A stretch of DNA of 34,385 bases, from positions 1-34,385 of the forward strand of contig CAYYGH010000025.1 of the NCBI GenBank assembly GCA_964471405.1. Direction: 5' to 3'. Shown one piece after another: positions 14,902 through 22,554 of this stretch (position 1 is the first letter of the stretch; every line of letters begins with the position of its first letter). The DNA is from J084 sp964471405. Its GTDB lineage: Bacteria > Pseudomonadota > Alphaproteobacteria > Sphingomonadales > Rhodothalassiaceae. A program made the translations under genes and the position numbers. The notes beneath the pieces are model-generated. The model was not told the origin of the DNA, did not search any database, and was given only the letters and a program-made list of their open reading frames with translations.

Positions 14902-17259
14902 ATGTGGAAAAAGATTCTCGCCGCAGCAGGCGGGTTGGTGATCGGTGCGCTCGCCGTCCTCGGCTATCTGGCCTGGACGCCGAAGCCGGATCTTGACTGG
15001 GGCGATCTCAAACGGCGGGTTGCAGGATATCATGTCGAAATCCTGCGTGACGGTTACGGCGTGCCGCACATCTATGGCGACCGTGATGAAGACGTCGCCT
15101 TCGGGCTTGCCTATGCCCACGCCGAAGACGATTGGCCCACAATCGAAAGCGTGATCCTGCTGGCCAAGGGACGCATGGCCCTGCGGGACGGTCTTGAGGG
15201 GGCGACCACCGATTATCTCGTGCGCCTGTTCCGCGTGCGCGAGATCGTCGCCCGGGATTATGAACGCAAGCTCAGCCCCAAGATGCGGGCCGTGCTCGCC
15301 GCCTATGCGGACGGGCTCAATCTGTGGGCAGCCCGCCATCCCGACGAGGCGCACTCCATCGCCCTGCCGGTCACGGCTGAGGATATCGTGGCCGGGTTTC
15401 TGTTCCGCACACCCTTCTTCTACGGCCTTGAAGGCACACTGACCGCACTTGCCAAAGGCGGGAAGGATGAGCATCCCGCCACGGGCGCTCTGCCACAGGA
15501 ACTGCCCCTGCCGGCCGAAAAGCACGGGGGGGCTCCTCCGCCATCCCGGGTGATGGAGCGGATGCCCCCTCTCTTTCACGCCGGCAGAGCACTGCCCTTC
15601 CTTGCACAGACCCTCTTCCCTCTCATCCCTTCCAGCCGGGATGGGGCGGCACTCGCGGCCGGAGTGCGCCGGCTGCTTCATCTTCTCGGCGGGTTTGCGC
15701 CCGGATCCAACGCCGTGGCGGTGGCGCCGGCCCGGTCGGCCGACGGCCATACGCGCCTGCTCGTCAATTCCCATCAGCCCTATAGCGGTCCGGTGGCCTG
15801 GTATGAGGTGCGGGTGCATTCCCGGGAAGGATGGGACATGGCAGGCGGGATCTTCCCCGGCTCACCGGTCGTGCTGCACGGTACCAATGCCCATCTGGGC
15901 TGGGCGCATACGGTCAACATGCCGGATCTGATTGACAGCTACCTGCTCGTGGTGGACGACCCGGACAATCCCACCCGCTATCGCTTCGGCAATGAATGGC
16001 GGCCATTCACGCGAGGCGAAGCCCGGATTCGCGTGCGCCTCGTTGGCCCCTTCTCCTGGGAAGTGACGCGGCCGCTGCTGTGGTCCGTCCATGGCCCCGT
16101 GATCCGCACTCCCAGAGGCTGGGTTGCCATCCGCTATGCGGGTGCTGAAGACATCCGTGCCGTGGAGCAGTGGTATCGCATGAACAAGGCGACCGACCTT
16201 GCCGGCTGGCTGGCCGCCATGCGGATGAACGCGATCCCCAGTCTGAACACCGTCTATGCGGATCGTGCCGGCCACATCGCCTTCATCTACAATGCCAAGA
16301 TCCCGCGGCGCGATCCCAAGCTCAGTTACCGCAGTCTGTGGTTGCCGGGGGATGATCCGGCCTATCTCTGGAAGGGGTATCTGCCCTTTTCCGCGGTCCC
16401 GAAGCTGATAGATCCGGCATCCGGTTTCATCATCTCGGCCAATGCCGATCCCCGGCGGGTGACGGCTGCGGCCGACAATCTGCCGCCGGAGGCCTTTCCC
16501 GCCCATCTCGGTGTCGAGGAGCACCTCACCAATCGGGCGATGCGGGCACTTGCCCTTTACGGCGCGGACGAGTCGATCACCGATGATGAATTCGTCTCCT
16601 ACAAGTTCGACAAGAGCTACGATCCGCGCTCCAATCTCTGGCGCTTCGTGCGGGCAGTCGCCGCTCTCGACACGAAAGACGATCCATTGCTGCAGGAGGC
16701 CCAGCAGGTGGTTGCCGGCTGGAGCGGGCGTGCCGATCTTGCCGACCGGGCGACCGCGCTCGTTGTGCTGGGGGCAACCAAGGCCCTGTCCGGTTTCCGC
16801 TTTACCGGATGGAAACGCCCGGTTGCCGAGGCTCTTGCCGAAGCGGCTCACGAGCTCAAGGAGGCCTATGGGCGGCTGGACGTCCCCTGGGGGGAGGTGC
16901 AGCGTCTGCGCCGGGGAGAGGTGGACCTGCCGCTGGCCGGCGGCCCGGACGCCCTGCGGGCCGTCTATGCCGGCAATCATCTGAGCAAGGACGGTCATCT
17001 GATAGCGGTCGGTGGCGACAGCTATATCATGGTTGTGGACTGGGATGAGAACGGCCGGCTCCAGCCATTGCGGACGGTCCATCAGTTCGGCGCCGCGACG
17101 ATGCGCCCCTCGTCTCCCCATTATGCGGATCAGACGGCCCTGTTTGCTGCGGAACGCTTCAAGATTCTGCCCTGGAACCGGAAGGCCCTCCTCGACGAGG
17201 AGGGAGTTGTGCGCGAAAACCCCTTGACCGAACCATCAGCTGCCGAATCCGAGGAATGA
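14902..17259 (+). CDS. Penicillin acylase family Ntn hydrolase, membrane anchored
   Basis: A 785-residue precursor of the penicillin G acylase / acyl-homoserine-lactone acylase group, which cleaves amide bonds of N-acylated compounds in the periplasm. A signal anchor lies at residues 2-25 (MWKKILAAAGGLVIGALAVL). The nucleophile is S269, in GGFAPGSNAVAV; self-cleavage between G268 and S269 would give an alpha chain of about 268 and a beta chain of about 517 residues. Just before it, residues about 195-250 look like a Pro-rich spacer. Conserved beta-chain motifs include VNSHQPYSGPVAWYE, ALNTVYAD-like SLNTVYADRAGHIAF and GNHLSKDGHLIAVGGDSY. The substrate cannot be read from sequence; quorum-signal acylase is one option. 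ATG 14857 is an alternative start. The gene ends directly against the next GTG. Confidence 0.93.
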   Translation: MWKKILAAAGGLVIGALAVLGYLAWTPKPDLDWGDLKRRVAGYHVEILRDGYGVPHIYGDRDEDVAFGLAYAHAEDDWPTIESVILLAKGRMALRDGLEGATTDYLVRLFRVREIVARDYERKLSPKMRAVLAAYADGLNLWAARHPDEAHSIALPVTAEDIVAGFLFRTPFFYGLEGTLTALAKGGKDEHPATGALPQELPLPAEKHGGAPPPSRVMERMPPLFHAGRALPFLAQTLFPLIPSSRDGAALAAGVRRLLHLLGGFAPGSNAVAVAPARSADGHTRLLVNSHQPYSGPVAWYEVRVHSREGWDMAGGIFPGSPVVLHGTNAHLGWAHTVNMPDLIDSYLLVVDDPDNPTRYRFGNEWRPFTRGEARIRVRLVGPFSWEVTRPLLWSVHGPVIRTPRGWVAIRYAGAEDIRAVEQWYRMNKATDLAGWLAAMRMNAIPSLNTVYADRAGHIAFIYNAKIPRRDPKLSYRSLWLPGDDPAYLWKGYLPFSAVPKLIDPASGFIISANADPRRVTAAADNLPPEAFPAHLGVEEHLTNRAMRALALYGADESITDDEFVSYKFDKSYDPRSNLWRFVRAVAALDTKDDPLLQEAQQVVAGWSGRADLADRATALVVLGATKALSGFRFTGWKRPVAEALAEAAHELKEAYGRLDVPWGEVQRLRRGEVDLPLAGGPDALRAVYAGNHLSKDGHLIAVGGDSYIMVVDWDENGRLQPLRTVHQFGAATMRPSSPHYADQTALFAAERFKILPWNRKALLDEEGVVRENPLTEPSAAESEE

Positions 17260-17784
17260 GTGAAGGCGCAGGCGATGACAGGGCGTGATCAGCCACCACC
17301 ACCATCCGGTGCCCGCTCTCACGACGCTGCCGAGGCGCCGGACAAGGTCGTGCCGGGGCCGGGCCGGATCCGGCGCCGCGATCTCCTGACTCGCCAGCTG
17401 CATGACCAGCTTGATACCATGCTCGCCGGGCTCGAAGCGGCAGCCGACTGCGCGGGTGCGGCCCGCTCTCTTCGGGATGAAGGCGTAAGCCCGGCCGAAC
17501 GGCTGGCCCGCTTTGCCGGCATCCTTGAAAGCCTCGCCAGCGGCCTGCTGGCCGAATGTGACGAGCTGTATCTGGCAGCCTGCCGCGAACAGCGCTTTGC
17601 ACCCACAGAGGTCGAGAACATCAGGGCAAGCCTGCGAGAGCGCGTCATCGGCTACTTCTGCATGCTTCTCAAGGCCCATGGGGGCAATCTGCTGGAAGGC
17701 CTGGAGCCGGCCCAGGCCGCCCGTCTGCTCGCCCGGGCGCAGGAGCAGCTGCTTGCGGCCCTTGGCGGGCGCTCATCCTCCTGA
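17260..17784 (+). CDS. Unrecognised helical protein downstream of the acylase
   Basis: A 174-residue protein that begins at GTG 17260, immediately after the acylase stop, with GAGGA five to six bases upstream in the end of that gene. The first 30 residues are Pro- and charge-rich and probably disordered. From about 38 on it is almost all predicted helix (LLTRQLHDQLDTMLAGL, AERLARFAGILESLASGLL, ASLRERVIGYFCMLLKAH), soluble, with no signal peptide. I do not recognise a family. Its tight position suggests co-expression with the acylase, yet it looks cytosolic while the acylase is periplasmic. ATG 17275 is an alternative start. Confidence 0.7.
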   Translation: MKAQAMTGRDQPPPPSGARSHDAAEAPDKVVPGPGRIRRRDLLTRQLHDQLDTMLAGLEAAADCAGAARSLRDEGVSPAERLARFAGILESLASGLLAECDELYLAACREQRFAPTEVENIRASLRERVIGYFCMLLKAHGGNLLEGLEPAQAARLLARAQEQLLAALGGRSSS

Positions 17785-18043
17785 ACGCCTTTCAGACCGC
17801 CAGCCGTGCCCCCGGGCATGCGCAAGAAGAGTCCTTTGCCGTGCCTTCCCGCATGGCCCGCATGTGGCGGGTGGAGGCCCATCATCGCGCACCCGGCTCC
17901 CAACGCAGCGCCACAAATAGGTGAAGCTTCAAGCAACTGGCGTGGCGGCCGCCTTTTGCGCTAGGATCGCGCCATGCGCTTCAGGCAGCCCGGACAGTTG
18001 ACCGGGTGGACGCCGCAACGGAAAGAGACACGGAGAGATGATC
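17785..18043. other. Spacer before the TDO-like gene
   Basis: 259 bases with no gene. It contains a tandem pair CCCGCATGG/CCCGCATGT (17848-17865) and GCTAGGATC (17960-17968), which resembles an alphaproteobacterial -10 region 76 bases before the next start but lacks a convincing -35. Confidence 0.45.
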
Positions 18044-18781
18044 ATGGATCGTCAGGCCTTCTACAAGCTGATGGCCGGCGACGGCTCGCTGGACTACGAA
18101 GTCTATCTCAATACCCAGCAGATCCTGTCGGCCCAGAAGCCCTATGAGGAGCTGTGCAATCACGACGAACTGCAGTTTCAGATCGTCCACCAGATCGAAG
18201 AACTGTGGATGAAGCTGGCCGCCTATACTCTGCTCGAAATTGACGAACGCATGGCCGAGCGCCGGACCTGCAAGGTGCTCACCCTTTTCGATCGCGTTCA
18301 CCGCATCCTGAGGCTGATGACCGAACAGCTCGGCCTGCTCGAGACGATGTCGCCGAAGGACTATCAGGAAATCCGGCTGCAGCTTGGCAATGGCTCGGGC
18401 CAGGAGTCACCGGGTTTCCGGACCCTGCTGAGGATGCCGCCCTACCTGTGGAAGACTTATGTGGCCTCCTATCTCGAGCCCGAAGGGCGCAGCATCGCGG
18501 ATGTCTATGACACGGGTTACAGCCATGACGAAGCCTATGTGGTGGCCGAGGCCCTTGCCGAGTTCGACGAGCTGTTCCAGAAATTCCGCTATCACCACAT
18601 CCAGCTCATCCACCGTTCGATCGGGATGGAAGCAAAATCCCTGAAAGGGCGGTCGGTGGAACTGCTCAACGAGGGCCTCAAGACCCGCTTCTTCCCCGAG
18701 CTGTGGCGGATTCGCTCCCAGATGACGGACCGCTGGGGCGCAGCCTACGGCTACAAGCGCGACAGCATTACGGGCCACTGA
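18044..18781 (+). CDS. Tryptophan 2,3-dioxygenase-like haem protein, reduced form
   Basis: A 245-residue, all-helical member of the TDO fold. True TDO opens the indole ring of tryptophan to N-formylkynurenine. The distal region NHDELQFQIVHQIEELW is present (distal His about H40), as is a substrate-pocket block GQESPGFRTLLR (R126) and the proximal region FRYHHIQLIHRSIG (haem-ligand His at 184-185). The GTGGSSG-type loop that follows the proximal helix in classic TDO is missing and is replaced by MEAKSLKGRSVELL, and the protein is shorter than TDO. It may be a TDO-like enzyme acting on another substrate, like the MarE/SfmD-type relatives. I take ATG 18044, with GGAGAG six bases upstream; ATG 18038 is too close to that site. 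No kynurenine-pathway gene is nearby. Confidence 0.85.
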   Translation: MDRQAFYKLMAGDGSLDYEVYLNTQQILSAQKPYEELCNHDELQFQIVHQIEELWMKLAAYTLLEIDERMAERRTCKVLTLFDRVHRILRLMTEQLGLLETMSPKDYQEIRLQLGNGSGQESPGFRTLLRMPPYLWKTYVASYLEPEGRSIADVYDTGYSHDEAYVVAEALAEFDELFQKFRYHHIQLIHRSIGMEAKSLKGRSVELLNEGLKTRFFPELWRIRSQMTDRWGAAYGYKRDSITGH

Positions 18782-18823
18782 GGACGCTGCCCGCCCCGGT
18801 TGCTTGCAAGGTCACCTTCGTTT

Positions 18824-18846
18824 CCCATTCCTCCTGCAGGAATGGG
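18824..18846 (+). terminator. Hairpin after the TDO-like gene
   Basis: CCCATTCCT (18824-18832) and AGGAATGGG (18838-18846) make a 9-bp perfect stem with a 5-base loop, 43 bases after the stop codon. No T-run follows, so it could be a weak or factor-aided terminator. Confidence 0.45.
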
Positions 18847-18892
18847 CGGTAGAAATGCGTGGATCCTTGCAGTCGTTTGCAAAGTGAAATTG

Positions 18893-18919
18893 TTTGATAA
18901 CCGGAATTCTGGTATCAAA
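18893..18919 (+). promoter_or_regulatory. Operator-like palindrome upstream of the PAS gene
   Basis: TTTGATA (18893-18899) and TATCAAA (18913-18919) are perfect inverted arms; the 13 bases between them also pair in part, giving 10 of 13 Watson-Crick pairs across the 27-base element plus one G-T. It sits 67 bases before the GTG at 18987 in an AT-richer patch. The arms contain TTGAT/ATCAA, but the spacing is far too wide for an FNR or CRP box. Confidence 0.5.
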
Positions 18920-18986
18920 AGATGTCCGCTGTCCCCTGACATCTGATTCGCATGAAAGATGTGACCGCGGACCAGGAGGGTATCGC

Positions 18987-19493
18987 GTGGCCGAAGACCA
19001 TCGCACATTCCCGCAGGATCCCGGGCTGAGCGCCTTGCGCCCCGTGGAGGAGGATACCCTCGTGCCCTGGGAGGGCGGACGTCTGCTCCATGCCTGGTGG
19101 TATGCGGCCCGTGGTGAACGGGAAATGCCGGCCCGCGCCGATTTCGACCCGAAAGTGATGGGACGCTACCTTGCCGGCATTACGCTGCACGATGTGGTGC
19201 CCGAGGAACCGCGCTTCCGGGTTCGGCTGGTGGGCAGCGATTTCGTCGATGTGCTGGGCTATGATCCCACGGGCATGTGGGTGGCCGACCTGCCCGGCGG
19301 TGCGCCGCTTGTCGAGCGGTATCGCTGGATGGTGGAACACCGCCGTCCCTACATGTGCCTGGATCTGCCGCTCAGATGGGCCAATCGCGACTACGACACC
19401 TATTCGACTCTGGTGATGCCGTTGTCATCCGACGGCCGGGAGATCGACATGCTGATCGCCCATGTCGATGTCCGACCCGTCTGGCGACGCTAG
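18987..19493 (+). CDS. PAS_5-type domain protein
   Basis: A 168-residue protein starting at GTG 18987, chosen for the near-ideal site AGGAGGG six bases upstream. A single domain of the PAS_5 kind (an uncharacterised alphaproteobacterial PAS-like family) spans about 35-165: HAWWYAARGEREMPARADFDP, RFRVRLVGSDFVDVLGYDPTG, then MVEHRRPYMCLDLPLRW and YSTLVMPLSSDGREIDMLIA. There is no output domain, membrane helix or signal peptide, so it would act through a partner or as a stand-alone sensor. Ligand unknown. It follows the palindrome at 18893-18919 and precedes the VOC gene by 29 bases. Confidence 0.85.
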   Translation: MAEDHRTFPQDPGLSALRPVEEDTLVPWEGGRLLHAWWYAARGEREMPARADFDPKVMGRYLAGITLHDVVPEEPRFRVRLVGSDFVDVLGYDPTGMWVADLPGGAPLVERYRWMVEHRRPYMCLDLPLRWANRDYDTYSTLVMPLSSDGREIDMLIAHVDVRPVWRR

Positions 19494-19522
19494 ACTGTAA
19501 GAGTGGTGGAAGAGCCCCGCGC

Positions 19523-19957
19523 ATGGCCGAGAACCCGGTGACAGAGACGGGACCGCCCTTCTCCCTGCTCGGGCTTGATCATGTGGTCATCCGCACCGCG
19601 CGCCCTGCGGTGCTGGAGGCATTTTATACCCGAGTGCTGGGAGCGCGGGTTGAACGGCGGGTGGCAAGCATCGGTCTCATACAGCTGCGTGCAGGGGCAA
19701 GCCTCATCGACATTCTCGCCATCCCGTCCAAGGCGGCGGTTGCGCCGGAGGGGCGGGCCAGCATCCGCAACATGGACCACCTCTGTCTGAGAATTGCGCC
19801 CTTCGATGAACAGGCCATCCGCATCCATCTTGCCCACCATGGCGTAGAGGCCGGTGCCGTTGCCCGCCGCTATGGGGCGGAGGGAATGGGCCCGTCGCTT
19901 TATCTTGCGGATCCGGACGGCAATATCGTCGAACTCAAGGGGCCGCCTGACGGCTGA
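19523..19957 (+). CDS. VOC-fold (glyoxalase/bleomycin-resistance/dioxygenase) protein
   Basis: A 144-residue protein with the two beta-alpha-beta-beta-beta modules of the vicinal-oxygen-chelate fold. Likely metal ligands are H20 (GLDHVVIRT), H86 (MDHLCLRI) and E137 (GNIVELKG), with LYLADPDGN before the last. Members act as glyoxalase I, fosfomycin or bleomycin resistance proteins, epimerases or extradiol dioxygenases; the substrate is not evident. It starts at ATG 19523 behind GGAAGAG, 29 bases after the PAS gene, so the two are likely co-transcribed. Confidence 0.88.
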   Translation: MAENPVTETGPPFSLLGLDHVVIRTARPAVLEAFYTRVLGARVERRVASIGLIQLRAGASLIDILAIPSKAAVAPEGRASIRNMDHLCLRIAPFDEQAIRIHLAHHGVEAGAVARRYGAEGMGPSLYLADPDGNIVELKGPPDG

Positions 19958-19972
19958 CCGCGCCGCTGCGCC

Positions 19973-20001
19973 TTTTCGCCGGCACAATTCCCCGCTAGAA
20001 G
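19973..20001 (+). promoter_or_regulatory. Candidate housekeeping promoter for murI
   Basis: TTTTCGC (19973-19979), 14 bases, then GCTAGAAG (19994-20001). This partly fits the Caulobacter sigma-73 form TTGACGS-N10-14-GCTANAWC (five of seven, seven of eight). It lies 56 bases before the GTG of murI. Confidence 0.3.
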
Positions 20002-20056
20002 GCACGGCGGGTGATCGGCGGCCGGTTGCGCAGGGCTGTGGGCCGCGAAGCGCAGA

Positions 20057-20965
20057 GTGGTGGACGCGGTGATCGGTGTTTTCGATTCGGGCTCCGGGGG
20101 GTTGACGGTGCTTGCCGCGCTGCGGCGTCGTCTGCCCGAGCGGACATTCCTCTATCTTGGCGATCATCGCCATCAGCCCTATGGCGAACGCAATGGCGAA
20201 GAGGTGCATGCGCTCACCCGTGCCGGTGTGGAAAAGCTGTTTGCCGCCGGCTGCCGCCTGGTGATTCTGGCCTGCAACACGGCGGCCGCCGTGGCGCTGC
20301 GCCGGCTGCAGCGGACATGGCTGCCGCAGGTCGCACCCGAGCGGCGGATTCTCGGCGTCCACATCCCGCTGGTCGAGGCGCTCACCGGCCATGCCTGGCG
20401 CCCACCGGAGGAGCGGGTGGACGGGGCCGGCGCCCTGCCGCGCAGCAGCGAAGCCGTCGTCATATTCGCCACGCCCACCACCATCGCCAGCCATGCGTTT
20501 GCCCGCGAAATCGCCCGCCATGACCCCGCTCTGGCCGTCATCGAACAGGCCTGTCCGGGTCTGGCCGCGGCGATCGAGGCGGGCGCCCCGGCGCGGGTAA
20601 TGGAGACAGTGGTGCGGGATGCTTGGAACGAGGCGCAAAGGCAGGCAGCCGCACGCGGCTGGACGATCACCCGTGCGGCGCTCGCCTGCACCCATTACCC
20701 GCTGATCGCCGAGGTCTTCCGGACCGTGCTGCCGGACTCGCTGACCATTCTGGACCAGCCCCGACTGGCGGCGGACAGCCTGGTGTCCTACCTTGCCCGC
20801 CATCGCGAATACGATGAGACGTCAACAACGCAAGGCCGGGTCCTGTTGCGCACGACCCTGTCCGAACCGCTGGCGGCTCCTGCTGCCTTCGCAGAGACTG
20901 GTGCCCGCTTTCTGCCCTGGCGCACCGACGATCCGGCCTTTGCTCCGGCCGCCGCCGTCCCGTGA
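20057..20965 (+). CDS. murI: Glutamate racemase
   Basis: A 302-residue cytosolic enzyme that makes D-glutamate for peptidoglycan. The family pattern is complete: GVFDSGSGGLTVL (7-19, with D10 and S11), the first catalytic cysteine C73 in LACNTAAAV, and the second, C211, in ACTHYPL with H213. The loop normally reading GDxxxxPYG is GDHRHQPYGER. An insert at about 112-132 (WRPPEERVDGAGALPRSS) makes it slightly longer than usual. The start is a double GTG (20057, 20060) with no strong ribosome site; GTG 20069 is also possible. It is not next to other cell-wall genes. The stop lies in a small hairpin, GTGATC/GATCAC (20962-20976). Confidence 0.96.
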   Translation: MVDAVIGVFDSGSGGLTVLAALRRRLPERTFLYLGDHRHQPYGERNGEEVHALTRAGVEKLFAAGCRLVILACNTAAAVALRRLQRTWLPQVAPERRILGVHIPLVEALTGHAWRPPEERVDGAGALPRSSEAVVIFATPTTIASHAFAREIARHDPALAVIEQACPGLAAAIEAGAPARVMETVVRDAWNEAQRQAAARGWTITRAALACTHYPLIAEVFRTVLPDSLTILDQPRLAADSLVSYLARHREYDETSTTQGRVLLRTTLSEPLAAPAAFAETGARFLPWRTDDPAFAPAAAVP

Positions 20966-21031
20966 TCGGGGATCACTGGCGGAAGCAAAACAGCGGCCCG
21001 GGAAGGCGCGGGCCGACATTCCTACTCCCAT

Positions 21032-21059
21032 CCCGTGCCGGCCTGACCGGCGAACCCAG
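21032..21059 (+). repeat. REP-like element A
   Basis: GCCGG (21037-21041), loop CCTGA, CCGGC (21047-21051), followed by GAACCC as in elements D and E. It is a diverged copy with a shorter stem. Confidence 0.6.
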
Positions 21060-21098
21060 CCGACAGGGAAGAGGTTCCCGACGCTGGTGGTGGCCCGC

Positions 21099-21138
21099 TT
21101 CCTGCTGGATCCGCCGATCAAGTCGACGGATGACGAAG
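21099..21138 (-). repeat. REP-like element B (inverted)
   Basis: ATCCGCCGA (21109-21117), loop TCAAG, TCGACGGAT (21123-21131); one mismatch in nine pairs, flanked by GACGAAG. The TCAAG loop is the reverse complement of CTTGA in D and E, so this copy is in the opposite direction. Confidence 0.6.
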
Positions 21139-21151
21139 AAAGGGGTGGCCC

Positions 21152-21175
21152 CGCCGGCCAAGCCGGCGTGTGACG
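21152..21175 (-). repeat. REP-like element C (inverted)
   Basis: CGCCGG (21152-21157), loop CCAAG, CCGGCG (21163-21168), then TGTGACG. Perfect six-base stem, same orientation as element B. Confidence 0.6.
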
Positions 21176-21208
21176 ATTGGAGGCGCGCACGACGGGTGTC
21201 CCCTCTTG

Positions 21209-21238
21209 CGTCGTTCGCCGGCTTGACTGGCGAACCCT
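21209..21238 (+). repeat. REP-like element D
   Basis: GTTCGCCGG (21213-21221), loop CTTGA, CTGGCGAAC (21227-21235): nine pairs with one G-T. The preceding CGTC and following CC match element E. Confidence 0.75.
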
Positions 21239-21302
21239 GCCGGTCATCGGTGATCAGTCATCAGTCTTCAGACACGGAAGACGAGCCGGCGCGCACCCCC
21301 CG

Positions 21303-21331
21303 CGTCGTTCGCCGGCTTGACCGGCGAACCC
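21303..21331 (+). repeat. REP-like element E
   Basis: GTTCGCCGG (21307-21315), loop CTTGA, CCGGCGAAC (21321-21329): a perfect nine-base stem. It differs from element D by a single base through the core, so the two are recent copies or under constraint. Confidence 0.75.
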
Positions 21332-21483
21332 ATGAGGCGGTGATGGCAGCCCCGGGGCCCGTGATGGGCTCCACCTTCGGCTGGACCCGCCGGTTCCGCG
21401 GGCGGGGGGCACTTTCCACCGGGCTCACCGGCAGCTGAAGGGCGATAAACGGCTGCCGCCCGCCGGAGCCGGCGATCAGGCGG

Positions 21484-22554
21484 TCACTCCCCGGCCAGGC
21501 GCGCGACGTCCTCGATATGCTTCTGGCGGGCCTCGATTTCCGCCGCAATCTCCTCATCGCGCCGGTTGAGTTCCTCGACATCGACATTGGCGAAATCGAG
21601 CACGCCCATTTTCGCGTAGGCTTCCTGAACCTTCGGCCCCCACAGGCCGATGTCCTTGACCACCGGCACGATCCGGCTGAAGAGATAATTGCGGAACAGC
21701 CGCATGCCCTCGCTCTCGTTCATGTAGGCGACGCATTCGTCAACCGGCAGGCCGTAATAGGCCCAAACTTCCCGCGATTCGAAGCGGTCACGCATCAGAT
21801 AGCAGGCCTCCACGAGGAACTCCTCGCGTTCATCCCGTTCGGCCTGCGTCAGCTGCGGGTAGTAATCCCTGAGCGACAGCCGCCCGAAGGCGACATGGCG
21901 CGCCTCATCTTCCATCACATAGGCGTTGACCTGCTGGGCGAGCGGATTCTGGGCCTGGTCGCGAATGGTGGCGAAAGCGGCCAGCGCCAGGCCTTCGATC
22001 ACCACCTGCATGCCGAGATAGGTCATGTCCCAGCGGCTGTCCGAAAGCACCTGCTCCAGCAGAGTGGCAAGCGGCCCCGTCATCGGCCAGGCAATGCCGA
22101 ATTTCTCCAGCAGACGCTTGTAGGCTTCCACATGGCGCGCCTCATCCACCACCTGGGTTGCGGCATACAGCTTGGAATCGAGATCGGGCACCTGCTGGAC
22201 GATCTTGGCCGCGCAGAACAGCGCCCCCTGCTCGCCATGCAGAAACTGCGAGATCGTCCAGGCCTGATGGCCGCGCCTGAGCGCGATCTTGTCCTTCTCG
22301 GGCATGCGCTCATAGAAGGGCGCGCCCTTCAGAGGCATCGTATCCTCGGGCAGCTGCTGCGGATTTTCCGGATCCAGCTCAAGCGACCAGTCGATGCGCT
22401 CGGTGGCGTTCCACTGCTTGCGCTTGCCCTTCTCATAGAGCTGAATCAGACTTTGCCGCCCATCGTCGAAGCGCCAGTCGAAAACGGCGTCGATCTCCTC
22501 CTTGACCGGCCAGAAGTCGGGCGCCTCGGTGGGGTAGAGATCCTTCAGCTGCAT
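21484..22554 (-). CDS. Ferritin-like di-iron protein, probable oxygenase
   Basis: A 356-residue soluble protein of the ferritin-like/ribonucleotide-reductase-R2-like superfamily. A full set of carboxylate and histidine ligands is visible in two halves: E108 (FLHGEQG), E138 and H141 (VVDEARH), then E187 (VVIEGLA), E217 and H220 (MEDEARH). This is the pattern of di-iron (or Mn/Fe) N-oxygenases and hydroxylases such as the AurF-like group, not of iron-storage ferritin. There is no R1 partner nearby, so it is not ribonucleotide reductase. The ATG at 22554 is preceded by GAGGAAAG. It lies downstream of the TonB receptor gene in the same direction, but a strong hairpin between them suggests separate transcripts. 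Substrate unknown. Confidence 0.87.
   Translation of the reverse strand: MQLKDLYPTEAPDFWPVKEEIDAVFDWRFDDGRQSLIQLYEKGKRKQWNATERIDWSLELDPENPQQLPEDTMPLKGAPFYERMPEKDKIALRRGHQAWTISQFLHGEQGALFCAAKIVQQVPDLDSKLYAATQVVDEARHVEAYKRLLEKFGIAWPMTGPLATLLEQVLSDSRWDMTYLGMQVVIEGLALAAFATIRDQAQNPLAQQVNAYVMEDEARHVAFGRLSLRDYYPQLTQAERDEREEFLVEACYLMRDRFESREVWAYYGLPVDECVAYMNESEGMRLFRNYLFSRIVPVVKDIGLWGPKVQEAYAKMGVLDFANVDVEELNRRDEEIAAEIEARQKHIEDVARLAGE

Larger units (their letters stand above)
20966..21483. other. Gene-free spacer with a cluster of REP-like palindromes
   Basis: 518 bases without a credible gene. At least five related palindromes of one type are spread through it in both orientations (listed separately), plus a short ATCAGTC-type repeat (21241-21271) and another hairpin, CCCGC/GCGGG (21386-21402). 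It separates rightward murI from the leftward ferritin-like gene, so it is the 3' side of both, where such elements usually accumulate. Confidence 0.75.

Noticed and set aside
18893..18919. FNR or CRP binding site
   Set aside because: FNR boxes are TTGAT-N4-ATCAA; here the half-sites are separated by 15 bases.
20966..21483. CRISPR array
   Set aside because: The repeats are palindromic, unevenly spaced and in both orientations, with no constant spacer length.
21484..22554. Ribonucleotide reductase small subunit
   Set aside because: No large subunit gene is near, and the DEARH repeats fit the oxygenase-like group better; the R2 radical tyrosine context is not evident.
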